The notes beneath the pieces are model-generated. The model saw only the letters and a program-made list of their open reading frames with translations, searched no databases and was not told where the DNA came from. From Ruminococcaceae bacterium UBA3215 (lineage in GTDB: Bacteria; Bacillota; Clostridia; Oscillospirales; Ruminococcaceae), in NCBI GenBank assembly GCA_002363155.1, contig DEWH01000020.1:25617-89616 (forward strand): DNA of 64,000 bases. The letters are read 5' to 3'. The position numbers and the translations under genes were made by a program. Positions 25,031-34,264 of this stretch are shown in pieces; position 1 is the first letter of the stretch; the number at the start of each line of letters is the position of its first letter.

Positions 25031-26697
25031 TCCTCTTCCGATCCGTTTCGCCGCTGTATCAGCTCCTCGGCGTTCTTCAGCGTTATCTCGCTGCTTCCGC
25101 CGGAGATGAGTCTTGCGACTTCCACAACTTTTTCATCATAGCCAAGACTATGAACAGTCGTGTATGTCCGGTTTTCATCGGTGTTCTTCTGTATAAGCAG
25201 GTGGTTGTCCGAAAGTGCGGCTATCTGCGCAAGGTGCGTTACACAAAGCACCTGACGCTTCTGCGCTATCTCGGAAAGCTTCGTTCCCACTTTACGCGCC
25301 GCCCTTCCGCTGATACCGGTGTCGATCTCGTCAAATATCATCGTGGGCGTATCGTCGTTGTCTGCCGAAACGCTCTTTATCGCAAGCATTATCCTTGACA
25401 GCTCACCGCCAGATGCAGCTTTCGCTATCGGCTTCAGATCCTCGCCCTTGTTGACCGAGATCATCAGCTCCACATTGTCCATTCCGTTCACAGTGATCTT
25501 ACCCGGCGTTATATCGAACCGCAGCCGCACGTCCGGCATATCCAGAAACCGCAGCTGCTCCGTGATCTCGTCGGTAAGCTTTGCTGCCGCCGTTTTCCGC
25601 TTTTCGGATATCTCCTCCGCCGCGGCTTTCAGCTCCTCTGCGGCACGGTGCCGCTCCTCATTCAGCGCGGCAAGCGTATTGTCGCACTCCGAAAGCTCGT
25701 CAAGCTCCTTCTTCCACTCTTCGCAGAGGTCAAGTATCTCGTCAGTTTCGAGGGAATACTTCCGTTTGAGCCACAGGATCCCGCTCATCTTCTCTTCGAG
25801 GACCTGCAGGCTCCCGCTTTCGTCATCGTCCGGCAAAAGCGCGCTTATGTCGGCGCTTATATCACGAAGTTCCACTGTCAGCGCCGAAAGCCGCTCCGAC
25901 AGCGACACACATTCCGGTACATACTTCGATATCCCGTTCAGCAGCTTTGAAGCCGCTTCCGTAAGATCGGCAGCTCCGCGCTCACTGTCATCACCGCCGG
26001 TCTGACCGGCAGCACCGGTCAATGCGGCAGCTATATCTTCGAGGTTGCGCGCACGGTTCAGCTTCTCCGAGATCACCGCCTCGTCGCCCTTTTTAAGTCC
26101 CAGCTTCTCGACTGCGTCTATATCCGCCGTGAGCTTCTCTATCCGCTCGTCCTTGCGTTCATTGTCCGCTTCGAGCTGTTTTATCCGCCTGCTGAGAGCC
26201 GAAAAACCGCGGAACTTCTCCGCATACTCCGCAAGCTTTCCCGAAAGCCCGGCATACCCATCTATCAGCGCTCGCTGATTGGCAGTATCGGTGAGAATAC
26301 GGCTGTCCTGCTGACCGTGAATGTCGATCAGACCGGAGGTTATATCTTTCAGAAGTGCCGCTGTTGCAGGCATTCCGTTTATCCGCACCTGTCCTTTGCC
26401 GTCAGCAGAGATATCACGCTTTATCAGCAGTTCTCCGTCAGCAGGATAGCCGTTTTCCGCCAGCTTCGCGGCAACGCCTTCCGGAACGCTGTCAAACAGC
26501 GCCGTGACGCTTGCACGGCTCTCTCCGGTACGGATAAGGTCTTTGTGCGCCCGTCCGCCGAGAACGGCGTTTATCGCGCCGATAAGGATACTCTTACCGG
26601 CTCCCGTCTCACCGGAAAAGACGTTGAACTTCCCGGTGAAGCCTATGTCAGCTTTCTCTATGACCGCAAGATTTTCAATATACAGTTCCTTTAACAT
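25027..26697 (-). CDS. recN: DNA repair ATPase RecN
   Basis: 556 residues. Walker A is in FSGETGAGKSILIGAINAVLG at about 27-47, a long coiled coil fills 155-370, the ABC signature is ASGGELSRIMLAIK near 425 and Walker B is IFDEIDTGISG near 455. RecN is an SMC-like protein that acts early at double-strand breaks. It follows argR by 13 bases and overlaps the next gene, in the order argR-recN that is common in Firmicutes. Confidence 0.96.
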   Translation of the reverse strand: MLKELYIENLAVIEKADIGFTGKFNVFSGETGAGKSILIGAINAVLGGRAHKDLIRTGESRASVTALFDSVPEGVAAKLAENGYPADGELLIKRDISADGKGQVRINGMPATAALLKDITSGLIDIHGQQDSRILTDTANQRALIDGYAGLSGKLAEYAEKFRGFSALSRRIKQLEADNERKDERIEKLTADIDAVEKLGLKKGDEAVISEKLNRARNLEDIAAALTGAAGQTGGDDSERGAADLTEAASKLLNGISKYVPECVSLSERLSALTVELRDISADISALLPDDDESGSLQVLEEKMSGILWLKRKYSLETDEILDLCEEWKKELDELSECDNTLAALNEERHRAAEELKAAAEEISEKRKTAAAKLTDEITEQLRFLDMPDVRLRFDITPGKITVNGMDNVELMISVNKGEDLKPIAKAASGGELSRIMLAIKSVSADNDDTPTMIFDEIDTGISGRAARKVGTKLSEIAQKRQVLCVTHLAQIAALSDNHLLIQKNTDENRTYTTVHSLGYDEKVVEVARLISGGSSEITLKNAEELIQRRNGSEEE

Positions 26698-26710
26698 TCC
26701 TTACCTCGGA

Positions 26711-27148
26711 TCATACCATTCCTTTAAGCATCGCGGCAAGCTTCTTAGCGTCGTTCTCCGTTCTTGCAAGAATAAAGATCGTGTCATCGCCGGATATAGT
26801 TCCCACCACATTCTCGATATTCATGTTGTCGAAGGTCGTGCATGCCGCATTTGCAAGACCCGAATGGCATTTCACGCAGACGATGTTGCCGGCGCTTTCT
26901 ATCCGGGTCACGGACTGGCTGAATATATTCTCAAAATGCCGCTTGTTCGCCGTTCTGGCGCGCATATAACAGCTCACTCCCGTATCGGAGAGCGCCTTTT
27001 CAAGCACAAGCTCGTTTATGTCACGGGACACGGTAGCCTGCGTGACTTTATACCCGCGTTCAAGAAGCTTCTGCCGCAGCATTTCCTGGTTCTCTATCTC
27101 AAATTCGGAGATTATCGCAAGTATCTCCGCCTGTCTTTGTCTCTTCAT
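26711..27148 (-). CDS. argR: Arginine repressor ArgR/AhrC
   Basis: 145 residues, RBS AAAAGGGA. N-terminal winged helix (RQAEILAIISEFEIENQEML; GYKVTQATVSRDINELVL) and C-terminal arginine-binding/hexamer domain with NIVCVKCHSGLANA and VVGTISGDDTIFIL; the GTISGDDT loop holds the arginine-binding Asp pair. It controls arginine synthesis and breakdown. Its seat between nadK and recN is the standard Firmicutes arrangement and does not show direct regulation of these neighbours. Confidence 0.95.
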   Translation of the reverse strand: MKRQRQAEILAIISEFEIENQEMLRQKLLERGYKVTQATVSRDINELVLEKALSDTGVSCYMRARTANKRHFENIFSQSVTRIESAGNIVCVKCHSGLANAACTTFDNMNIENVVGTISGDDTIFILARTENDAKKLAAMLKGMV

Positions 27149-27160
27149 TCCCTTTTCCTT

Positions 27161-28003
27161 TTATTTGAGCGGGGTCATAAGCTTTTCGCTGACTGTGCTG
27201 TAAAAGCTCCTCTCGCCTATCTCCGCTATGCGAAGCGCTACCGGCGACTTTCTTATCACAAGCTCCGCGTCAGCCGGGAACTCTGTTCCGTTCGCCCCGT
27301 CAACGCTCATATTCACCCTGCTGCCCTCATACGGCGCATAGCTTACTGTGACCACGTCTGTCCCGCTGAATATCATCGGGCGGTTGAGAAGCGTATGCGC
27401 ACACAGATGTGTCAGCTGTATGCACTCGACAGTAGGCTCGATAATGGGTCCTCCCGCCGAAAGAGCATAGGCTGTGGAGCCGGTAGGAGTGCTGAATATA
27501 AGCCCGTCCGCTCTCACTTTCGTCACCGTTATGCCGTTTATCCGTACCGTGAACTCCGGAAGCTTTGAATTCACGTCCTTGAACAGCACTATATCGTTGA
27601 GCGCGGTTATCTCTTCTCCCGAAAGGTCAGCCGAGAGCATCATCCGGGTGCTGAATGAACAGCTTCCGTCTGTAAGCGCGGAAAGCTTGTCGAGACAGTC
27701 TGAGTCAACTGCTGTCATAAAGCCGAGACGCCCTGTGTTTATGCCGATCAGAGGCTTTCCGGCAAATGCGGCTTTCTTGCCCCATTTCAGCATCATTCCG
27801 TCACCGCCGACGGTAAGCAGCATGTCACATTCGCCGATTATATCATCGCTTTCGCTGTACTCCGCACGCTCGTCGCGGTACAGCTCATAAACGCTCCTGT
27901 CAAAGACCGGAGTTATGCCATACTTCCGCAGTGCCGCAGTAACGGACGGAAGCGCAGCCATGCTCTTTTCCTTTTCTGCGCAGGGACACACAAAGATCTT
28001 CAT
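27161..28003 (-). CDS. nadK: NAD kinase
   Basis: 280 residues. NadK phosphorylates NAD to NADP. The GGDGMMLKWG motif near residue 65 and NTGRLGFMT near 93 are the family signatures, with SGDD-like NE/D region LNDIVLFKD and GLIFSTPTGSTAYALSAGGP near 170-190. Lies between tlyA and argR with short gaps, all in one direction. Confidence 0.96.
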   Translation of the reverse strand: MKIFVCPCAEKEKSMAALPSVTAALRKYGITPVFDRSVYELYRDERAEYSESDDIIGECDMLLTVGGDGMMLKWGKKAAFAGKPLIGINTGRLGFMTAVDSDCLDKLSALTDGSCSFSTRMMLSADLSGEEITALNDIVLFKDVNSKLPEFTVRINGITVTKVRADGLIFSTPTGSTAYALSAGGPIIEPTVECIQLTHLCAHTLLNRPMIFSGTDVVTVSYAPYEGSRVNMSVDGANGTEFPADAELVIRKSPVALRIAEIGERSFYSTVSEKLMTPLK

Positions 28004-28020
28004 TTTCAGCTGTTCTCTCC

Positions 28021-28755
28021 TTACGGTATGATGCAGTGCATCAGAAATTCCCTGTTCCCGTCGCCGCCCGTGATCTTTGACGGGACGGTGCGGATATCGG
28101 CAAATCCGAGCTGCTCCGCAAATGCGCAGACCTCATCGACTGCCTTCTTCCGGAGTTTCGGGTCTTTTACCACCCCGCTCTTGCCGAGCTTCGCTTTTCC
28201 AAGCTCGAACTGCGGCTTTATAAGCAGCGCACATACTGCGTTCTTAGCGGCAAATCCCGGTATAGCCGGCATTATCTGTTTCAGCGATATGAAAGATACG
28301 TCCGCGGTTATAAATCCGGCTTTCTCCGGTATCAGCACCTCGTCCGCCGCCCGGATATCAAGGTTTTCCAGCGATATCACACGGCTGTCGGAACGCAGCT
28401 TTTCAGCGAGCTGGGAGGTTCCCACGTCCACCGCATATACCCTTTCCGCGCCGTTCTGCAGCATACAGTCGGTAAAACCTCCGGTAGATGCGCCGATATC
28501 AAGGCAAATACAGCCGCGCGGACTAATGCCGAATTCTTCTATCGCCGTTTCAAGCTTGAGTCCCCCGCGTCCGACATATTTCGTCAGCGCGGATCCCTCC
28601 GAAACAGCTATCACGGCAGTCTCGTCAAACTGCTCCGACGGCTTCGTGACCTGCTTTCCGTTTACTGTCACACTTCCCTCTTTTATGAGGGCTGATGCCG
28701 CAGTCCTGCTTTTCGCAAGCCCCTTCTCGGTGATCAATATGTCAAGTCTCTTCAT
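28021..28755 (-). CDS. tlyA: TlyA-family 16S/23S rRNA 2'-O-methyltransferase
   Basis: 244 residues. N-terminal S4 RNA-binding domain (RLDILITEKGLAKSRTAASAL) followed by an FtsJ-like methyltransferase domain: YVGRGGLKLETAIEEF, CLDIGASTGGFTDCML (SAM site), YAVDVGTSQL, and PQFELGK near the end. TlyA methylates ribosomal RNA ribose; the former name haemolysin is misleading. Its ATG overlaps the dxs stop (ATGA), and nadK follows. Confidence 0.94.
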   Translation of the reverse strand: MKRLDILITEKGLAKSRTAASALIKEGSVTVNGKQVTKPSEQFDETAVIAVSEGSALTKYVGRGGLKLETAIEEFGISPRGCICLDIGASTGGFTDCMLQNGAERVYAVDVGTSQLAEKLRSDSRVISLENLDIRAADEVLIPEKAGFITADVSFISLKQIMPAIPGFAAKNAVCALLIKPQFELGKAKLGKSGVVKDPKLRKKAVDEVCAFAEQLGFADIRTVPSKITGGDGNREFLMHCIIP

Positions 28756-30551
28756 TTTCTGTTTTCTTCGTTTACCGCACGGACAATCGACTCACGGTCA
28801 AGCCCTGCCCGGTAAAGCTGTGTCTCCACATCGGCTGCTGCCGGAGGAAAATCAAGTGCGGTGATGCGATATTTCCCGGAAAATCCCCGCTCATATATCG
28901 CGTAAAGGAACTTTTCACCTATACCGCCGTTCTTCATTCCTTCCTCAAAGAACAGCACCCGCTTATACTGCGCCGCTGTTTCCGCAGCTTCTTCCGGGAT
29001 CGGGAATATCTTCAGCAGCGTCAGCGTATCAGCCCCGTCTATACCCGAAACGTTCTGCGCAAGCCTGCCGTATGTGACCACGAGCGTGTCTGATGTTTTT
29101 CCGGAGTAGTAGATATCTCTGTATTCGCCGGGTCCACCGGACGGACAGGCACCCCTCGGATAACGCACCGCGGCTATTCCCTCGGACTCGTTCACAGCCT
29201 TTTCAATGCACATCGACAGCGTGGCTTCATCGAACGGAGACCATATCTCGGTACCCGGTACGCCGGTCAGCATCGGTACATCATATATACCCTGGTGCGT
29301 TTCGCCGTCCTCGCCGACAAGTCCCGCCCTGTCTATGAACAGCACTATGTGCTTCTTCTCTATCGCGGCATCGTGCAGGAGCTGATCGCAGCAGCGCTGG
29401 AGGAATGTGGAATATACCGCGAATACCGGAAGCATTCCCTGCGACGCAAGTCCGCATGAGAATGTAAGCGCATGCTGTTCCGCGATGCCTACATCAAAAA
29501 AGCGCTCCGGGAAATGCTGTGCCATGTGCTCCATGCCGGTCGCGTACTTCATCGCGGCAGTTACCGCGCAGATACGCTCATCATTCTCCGCAAGCCCCGC
29601 AAGCTTCCTGCCGGCTATCTCGGAAAAGCTCCGGCTGCCCGCACTGCGGCTGTAACGGCGCGGGATACCGTGGTATTCGCCGGAGTTGAGCTCCGCCGGC
29701 TTATATCCCTTCCCCTTTTTCGTCTTTACATGAACTATGCACGGCTCACCGGTGATCTTCGCTATCTCAAGCATCTCGATAAGCTTTCCAATATCGTGGC
29801 CGTTCACCGGTCCATAATATTTGAGTCCAAGACTCTCAAAGATGTTGCTCTGGTATATTGCAAACTTCACAAGATCCTTCGTTCCGCTCAGAGACTTTGA
29901 GATCTCCTTGCCGACGGAGGAATGGGACAGGAACTCCTTCACTGCCTCTTTCTTGTCGTAATATGAACGCGTCGAGCGCATACGGGTGAGATAATCCGCA
30001 ACCGTACCCTTGCTGCGCGATATAGACATTTCATTGTCATTCAGCACGATTATGAGGTTTCCCATATCATGCCCGATATTGTTGAGACCTTCGTAAGCTT
30101 CCCCGCCTGTAAGCGCGCCGTCCCCTATGACAGCCACAACATTCCCCGGCTTGCCTTCAAGCTTCATCGCCTTTGCAATACCGAGCGCCGCCGAGACGGA
30201 AATGCTGCTGTGACCGCCGATAAAGGCGTCATGCTCACTCTCCGTACTGCGCGGGAATCCGGAGATACCGCCTGCGGAACGCAAAGTCCCGAAACTCCCG
30301 TATCTTCCGGTGATGATCTTGTGGGTGTATGACTGATGCCCGACATCAAACACTATCTTGTCGTCGGGTGTCGAAAAAACGCTGTGGAGAGCTACCGTAA
30401 GCTCCACCGTTCCGAGGTTTGAGGCAAGATGCCCGCCGGTCCCGGAGACCTTCTCTATAAGGAAAGCCCTTATCTCATCGCAGAGCTGCTTTTTCCCGGC
30501 GAGATCCAGGCTTTTGATATATTCGGGGGAAATGTTGTCCGATAAAAGCAT
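28752..30551 (-). CDS. dxs: 1-deoxy-D-xylulose-5-phosphate synthase
   Basis: 599 residues. Thiamine-diphosphate enzyme of the MEP isoprenoid pathway. SNLGTVELTVALHSVF with the early His, GHQSYTHKIITGR, the ThDP motif VIGDGALTGGEAYEGLNN, DNEMSISRSKG, and in the second half FDVGIAEQHALTFSCGLA with the catalytic Glu, then DRAGLVGEDGETHQG. Slightly shorter than many Dxs proteins, as is usual for the clostridial form. With ispA upstream it supplies isoprenoid precursors in the same operon. Confidence 0.96.
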   Translation of the reverse strand: MLLSDNISPEYIKSLDLAGKKQLCDEIRAFLIEKVSGTGGHLASNLGTVELTVALHSVFSTPDDKIVFDVGHQSYTHKIITGRYGSFGTLRSAGGISGFPRSTESEHDAFIGGHSSISVSAALGIAKAMKLEGKPGNVVAVIGDGALTGGEAYEGLNNIGHDMGNLIIVLNDNEMSISRSKGTVADYLTRMRSTRSYYDKKEAVKEFLSHSSVGKEISKSLSGTKDLVKFAIYQSNIFESLGLKYYGPVNGHDIGKLIEMLEIAKITGEPCIVHVKTKKGKGYKPAELNSGEYHGIPRRYSRSAGSRSFSEIAGRKLAGLAENDERICAVTAAMKYATGMEHMAQHFPERFFDVGIAEQHALTFSCGLASQGMLPVFAVYSTFLQRCCDQLLHDAAIEKKHIVLFIDRAGLVGEDGETHQGIYDVPMLTGVPGTEIWSPFDEATLSMCIEKAVNESEGIAAVRYPRGACPSGGPGEYRDIYYSGKTSDTLVVTYGRLAQNVSGIDGADTLTLLKIFPIPEEAAETAAQYKRVLFFEEGMKNGGIGEKFLYAIYERGFSGKYRITALDFPPAAADVETQLYRAGLDRESIVRAVNEENRK

Positions 30552-30584
30552 TCCTGCGCGTCCTTTCGTTTATTCTTGATGTCA

Positions 30585-31076
30585 TCACATCGGGAATACG
30601 AATCCGATCAGTATTCCGAGCAATGCCCCGCAGAGCACCTGTATAGGCGTGTGTCCGAGAAACTCCTTGAGATCCTTGAGTTCGTCGCCCTCGTGGCTCT
30701 CGGATTCGATATCGACTTCTTCGTCAAGCTTCTCTACTATCTCGTCGTCAAGCTTATCCACGATCTTGCGCAGCCGGTTTATCTCCCGCGCATGCTGACC
30801 CGCTTCACGGCGTACACCGCAGGCATCGTACATTACAATGAACGCGAACGACATCGCCAGAGCCGCTTCAACAGAGTTGACACCGCGCACACGGCATGTC
30901 ATCATCGCCATCGAGCAGACGAACGCCGAGTGAGAGGACGGCATTCCGCCCGCTCCCCATATCCGCTCCAGCCTGAACGTCCTGTATTTGACCGCATATA
31001 TGATCGTTTTGAGCACCTGTGCCGTGAGCCAGCTCGCCGCAGCCGCAAACAGCACCACATTTATATATTCAGACAT
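30585..31076 (-). CDS. Divergent PAP2-family membrane protein
   Basis: 163 residues from ATG 31076, one base after the ispA stop; earlier in-frame codons lie inside ispA. It has four or so hydrophobic helices, RIWGAGGMPSSHSAFVCSMA (the PSSH phosphatase-like motif with the His), and VMYDACGVRREAGQHA near residue 85. A charged acidic segment (EEVDIESESHEGDELKD) precedes GHTPIQVLCGALLGILIG, where the last His fits the PAP2 active site. Called 'divergent PAP2' in databases; an isoprenyl-phosphate phosphatase role would fit the ispA-dxs context but is inference. Confidence 0.85.
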   Translation of the reverse strand: MSEYINVVLFAAAASWLTAQVLKTIIYAVKYRTFRLERIWGAGGMPSSHSAFVCSMAMMTCRVRGVNSVEAALAMSFAFIVMYDACGVRREAGQHAREINRLRKIVDKLDDEIVEKLDEEVDIESESHEGDELKDLKEFLGHTPIQVLCGALLGILIGFVFPM

Positions 31077-31077
31077 C

Positions 31078-31953
31078 TTATTTTTTCCTTCCGAGAAGCA
31101 TTCTTGTGAGCTGTTCCGCAAACTCGCTGTTATCAAAGGCTTTCAGCGCTGAAAGCGCCTTTTCCGTGTATTCTTTTGCAGCTTTTTCCGCTTTTTCAAG
31201 TCCGTATGTGCGTACGTAGGTGTGTTTATCGTTTTCGGCATCGTTGCCGGTTCGCTTTCCGAGTTCTTCCGTCGAGCCGGTCACATCAAGGATATCGTCC
31301 GTGATCTGGAATGCTATCCCAAGATTTTCGGCATATTCCGATGCGTACTTCACATACCGCTCTTCCTCCGGGCTCTCCGCGCAGTACACTCCGCAGAGAC
31401 ACGCCGCCTTTATAAGCGCAGATGTCTTCATGGAATACATCGAGAGCAGCAGTTCGCCGGAAAGCTCTTCCCCTGCCATTGCTGTATCTATCTGCTGACC
31501 GCCTATCATGCCCGCTGTACCGCAGAGATTTGCAAGCGTCCGTATGCACTTGACTGCCGCGGAAGAAGATATGGTGCTGCTCGACGCTATCCGTTCAAAC
31601 GGCAGTATGGCAAGCGCATCGCCGGCAAGCAGCGCTGTCGTTTCCCCGTATGCCTTGTGGCAGCTCGGCTTTCCGCGCCGCAGATCGTCGTTGTCCATGC
31701 ACGGGAGATCGTCGTGGATCAGCGAGTATGTGTGCATATACTCTATTGCGCACGCGGTATCGAGAGCCTTGTCAGCATCTCCGCCGCACATCTCGCAGAA
31801 AACCTGCGTAAGAACGGGACGTATGCGCTTTCCGCCGGCTGAGAGACTGTACTTAGCCGCCTTTATCACATCGCCCTGCGGGAGCGTTTCAGCCGGAAAT
31901 ATCTCATACAGCCTGTCCTCGGCGTTCTTTATGTACTTTTCAAGCTTTTCCAT
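31078..31953 (-). CDS. ispA: Farnesyl/geranyl diphosphate synthase
   Basis: 291 residues. Head-to-tail prenyl transferase. GGKRIRPVL near 37, the first Asp-rich motif HDDLPCMDNDDLRRG near 82-96, GQQIDTAM, and the second Asp-rich motif FQITDDILDVTG near 215 are all there. It makes C15 (or C10-C20) diphosphate for undecaprenyl carriers and quinones. Its ATG follows the xseB stop directly, as in many Firmicutes. Confidence 0.95.
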   Translation of the reverse strand: MEKLEKYIKNAEDRLYEIFPAETLPQGDVIKAAKYSLSAGGKRIRPVLTQVFCEMCGGDADKALDTACAIEYMHTYSLIHDDLPCMDNDDLRRGKPSCHKAYGETTALLAGDALAILPFERIASSSTISSSAAVKCIRTLANLCGTAGMIGGQQIDTAMAGEELSGELLLSMYSMKTSALIKAACLCGVYCAESPEEERYVKYASEYAENLGIAFQITDDILDVTGSTEELGKRTGNDAENDKHTYVRTYGLEKAEKAAKEYTEKALSALKAFDNSEFAEQLTRMLLGRKK

Positions 31954-32139
31954 TCAGACCGCACCGCCGTTATCTATCTTCTCTATCTCAAGTTTCGCGT
32001 TTTCTATCTCGCTTTTGCAGACCTCGGTGAGCTTCGCGGCTTCCGAATACAGCGTGACCGCCTTTTCAAGCGGAAGATCGCGGTTCTCCATTTCCGCCGA
32101 GATCTCGTTCAGCCTTTTATATGCTTCTTCAAACTTCAT
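31954..32139 (-). CDS. xseB: Exodeoxyribonuclease VII small subunit
   Basis: 61 residues from ATG 32139, one base after the xseA stop; the reading frame extends ten codons further but that part lies in xseA. MKFEEAYKRLNEISAEMENR and LPLEKAVTLYSEAAKL are the typical two-helix XseB pattern. It binds the large subunit coded upstream. Confidence 0.93.
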   Translation of the reverse strand: MKFEEAYKRLNEISAEMENRDLPLEKAVTLYSEAAKLTEVCKSEIENAKLEIEKIDNGGAV

Positions 32140-32140
32140 T

Positions 32141-33346
32141 TCAACTATCCTTTTCGGTGCTCTCCACAACAGCGTTTACTGCGCCGTCAGAAAGCTTTAT
32201 CTTTATCCTGTCGCCCTGACGCACTTCTTCCGCGCTCATCAGAGCCTTCCCGTCACGGTAGGTTATAGAGTACCCGCGCATAAGCACTGCAAGCGGGTTG
32301 AGAGCCTCTATCACAGCCGCGGTATGCGCAAACGAACGTTCTCTCGTATCTATCAGCGCCGTCATTCGCGAATGTATCTTCTCCGTTACTGTCAGCAGCT
32401 TCTGTTCATCGTTTTTGAGCCGCTGTACGGGACTTTTTGCCCTTATCTCCGACCCGGCAAGCTTCACAGCCACGGTCTTGCTGTCGATGATGCGGTGAAG
32501 TGAAATGCCGATACTCCGGCGCTTGGCTTCAAGCGTCTCAACCAGCGCCCTCATATCCGGTACAGCAAGCTCGGCTGCCGCACTCGGAGTGGGTGCGCGC
32601 ATATCCGCAACAAAATCCGCGATCGTGAAATCTATCTCGTGACCGACAGCGGAGATCGTAGGTATCGGGCTTGCAAAAACGGCTCTCGCAACTCTCTCGG
32701 CATTGAATGCGGACAAGTCCTCCGCAGAACCGCCTCCCCTGCCGAATATTATCAGATCGGCATCGGTCTTTACCGCCTTTCCGAACGCGGAAACTATCGA
32801 ATCCGGCGCGGTAACGCCCTGCATCATCGCCGGTATCAGCAGGATCTTCACCTGCGGACAGCGTCTCCCGATTATGTTCAGTATGTCCTGGAGCGCGGCA
32901 CCGGATTCCGATGTTATAACGCATATCTTAGCCGGCATTTCCGGCAGCGGACGCTTTCTCGCAAACAGACCCTCGGCTTCAAGCTTCGCTTTCAGCTTCT
33001 CAAACTCGGCCGCCTGCGCTCCGGCTCCCTCTTCCTGTATGTCAGCCGCAATTATCTGGTAATAACCGCCCGCTTCGTAACAGCTTACATTCCCGCGCAC
33101 GATAACGGACATTCCGTCCTCCGGCTTCATTTTCAGATACGCCGCGCTGCTGCGGAACATCACACATCTTATCGCCGCACGCTCGTCTTTCAGCGTGAAA
33201 TAGATATGCCCGGATTTCGCGTTCGGACTGTAATTCGAGATCTCACCCTTTACGCAGATATCGCCGAATGTCTTTTCCCCGCGTATCATCGAAAGTATCT
33301 TCGCGCTCAGCTGTCCGACTGTAACAGTCATAGGTTTAATCGGCAT
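32141..33346 (-). CDS. xseA: Exodeoxyribonuclease VII large subunit
   Basis: 401 residues. OB-fold domain (FGDICVKGEISNYSPNAKSG; GHIYFTLKDERAAIRCVMFR), then the nuclease domain with RCPQVKILLIPAMMQG, FGRGGGSAEDLSAFN and AVGHEIDFTIADFVADMRAPTP split here as two family motifs, and a coiled-coil C-terminus. Degrades single-stranded DNA with XseB. The start at 33346 overlaps nusB by 11 bases; an ATG at 33331 (MTVTVGQLS) is a good alternative. Confidence 0.95.
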   Translation of the reverse strand: MPIKPMTVTVGQLSAKILSMIRGEKTFGDICVKGEISNYSPNAKSGHIYFTLKDERAAIRCVMFRSSAAYLKMKPEDGMSVIVRGNVSCYEAGGYYQIIAADIQEEGAGAQAAEFEKLKAKLEAEGLFARKRPLPEMPAKICVITSESGAALQDILNIIGRRCPQVKILLIPAMMQGVTAPDSIVSAFGKAVKTDADLIIFGRGGGSAEDLSAFNAERVARAVFASPIPTISAVGHEIDFTIADFVADMRAPTPSAAAELAVPDMRALVETLEAKRRSIGISLHRIIDSKTVAVKLAGSEIRAKSPVQRLKNDEQKLLTVTEKIHSRMTALIDTRERSFAHTAAVIEALNPLAVLMRGYSITYRDGKALMSAEEVRQGDRIKIKLSDGAVNAVVESTEKDS

Positions 33347-33758
33347 CTTTGCCCAGCTTTCTTATGTAGTTGCCGAGTATGCCGTTTATGAACGCGCTGT
33401 CCTTCTTCTCCGCGTACTTCTTTGCAAGCTCCACCGCTTCGTTCACCGCTGCCTTTGCGGGTATCTTGTCGCCGCGGTAGTTGATCTCGAATATCGCAAG
33501 ACGGAGAATGGTCTTGTTCACCTTCGAGATACGCGCCACTTCACGGGTCTCGCTGTATTCGCCGATAACCGCGTCAAGCTCCTCATACTTCTCCGCAACC
33601 GCTTTTGCGGTCTTGATAGTCTCGGAGGTCATCATCATTTCGTACGCTTCCTCACAAGCTCCTGCAAGCTCGTCTATATCCGTGCCGGAGATCTCGTGCT
33701 GGTACAGCAGAAGGAATACGCCTTCTCTTATTTCGTGTTTTGTAAGTCTTTCGCTCAT
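33336..33758 (-). CDS. nusB: Transcription antitermination factor NusB
   Basis: 140 residues from ATG 33758 with ACAGGAA upstream; 21 more codons are open but include no better start. LTKHEIREGVFLLLYQHEIS at the N-terminus, the central helices, and RLAIFEINYRGDKIPAKAAVNEAVELAKKY near 90-120 with GILGNYIR are NusB signatures. It helps transcription of rRNA operons. Between asp23 and xseA in the usual clostridial order. Confidence 0.94.
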   Translation of the reverse strand: MSERLTKHEIREGVFLLLYQHEISGTDIDELAGACEEAYEMMMTSETIKTAKAVAEKYEELDAVIGEYSETREVARISKVNKTILRLAIFEINYRGDKIPAKAAVNEAVELAKKYAEKKDSAFINGILGNYIRKLGKDAD

Positions 33759-33826
33759 TTTCAGTTCCTGTCTTTTGCCTTTATGAACGCCAAGCAGCCC
33801 TCCGCTTTCACGGAGGGTCACCTGAC

Positions 33827-34180
33827 TTATTTTCCTGTTATTCCGACGATCTTGACGTTTACCTTTGAAACCGCTATGCCGGTCATATTCTGCACAGCCG
33901 ACTTGACATGATCCTGTACGGCTTTTGCGACTTCATAGGCTTTATGTCCGAGCTCGGTCACGATCGAGATATCTATGACAGCAGCCTCGGAATTGATCTT
34001 CACCCTTATCGGCGGGATTATCTTTGAAGAAAAAGGCGCTCCGCCTACTACGGCAAGCCCGTTCTTCGAGTTTACAGCCACGCCCTCAACTTCCGCAGCC
34101 GCAGTTTCGGCTATGCTTACAAGGACATTCGCAGATACCTTGAGAGAGCCTGCCGCACTGCCCGGGTTTATGTTATCCAT
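33827..34180 (-). CDS. Asp23/Gls24 family envelope stress response protein
   Basis: 117 residues from ATG 34180 with GGAGGTAATGTC. The family pattern LKVSANVLVSIAETAAAEVEGV, then IRVKINSEAAVIDISIVTELGHKA and VAKAVQDHVKSAVQNMTGI, covers nearly the whole protein. Asp23 proteins in Staphylococcus lie under the membrane and act on envelope stress. First gene of the housekeeping operon after spoIIIAH, with its own promoter. Confidence 0.92.
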   Translation of the reverse strand: MDNINPGSAAGSLKVSANVLVSIAETAAAEVEGVAVNSKNGLAVVGGAPFSSKIIPPIRVKINSEAAVIDISIVTELGHKAYEVAKAVQDHVKSAVQNMTGIAVSKVNVKIVGITGK

Positions 34181-34235
34181 GACATTACCTCCGAATTTAT
34201 GCAGTAAAATATGCAATAACGCATTATTATTTACC

Positions 34236-34264
34236 ATTATACCACAAAAATTCAAAATATACAA
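34236..34264 (-). promoter_or_regulatory. Promoter of the asp23-nusB-...-dut operon
   Basis: On the minus strand TTGTAT (34259-34264), 17-base spacer, TATAAT (34236-34241). The -35 box touches the spoIIIAH stop codon. It lets the growth genes be read apart from the sporulation operon upstream. Confidence 0.75.
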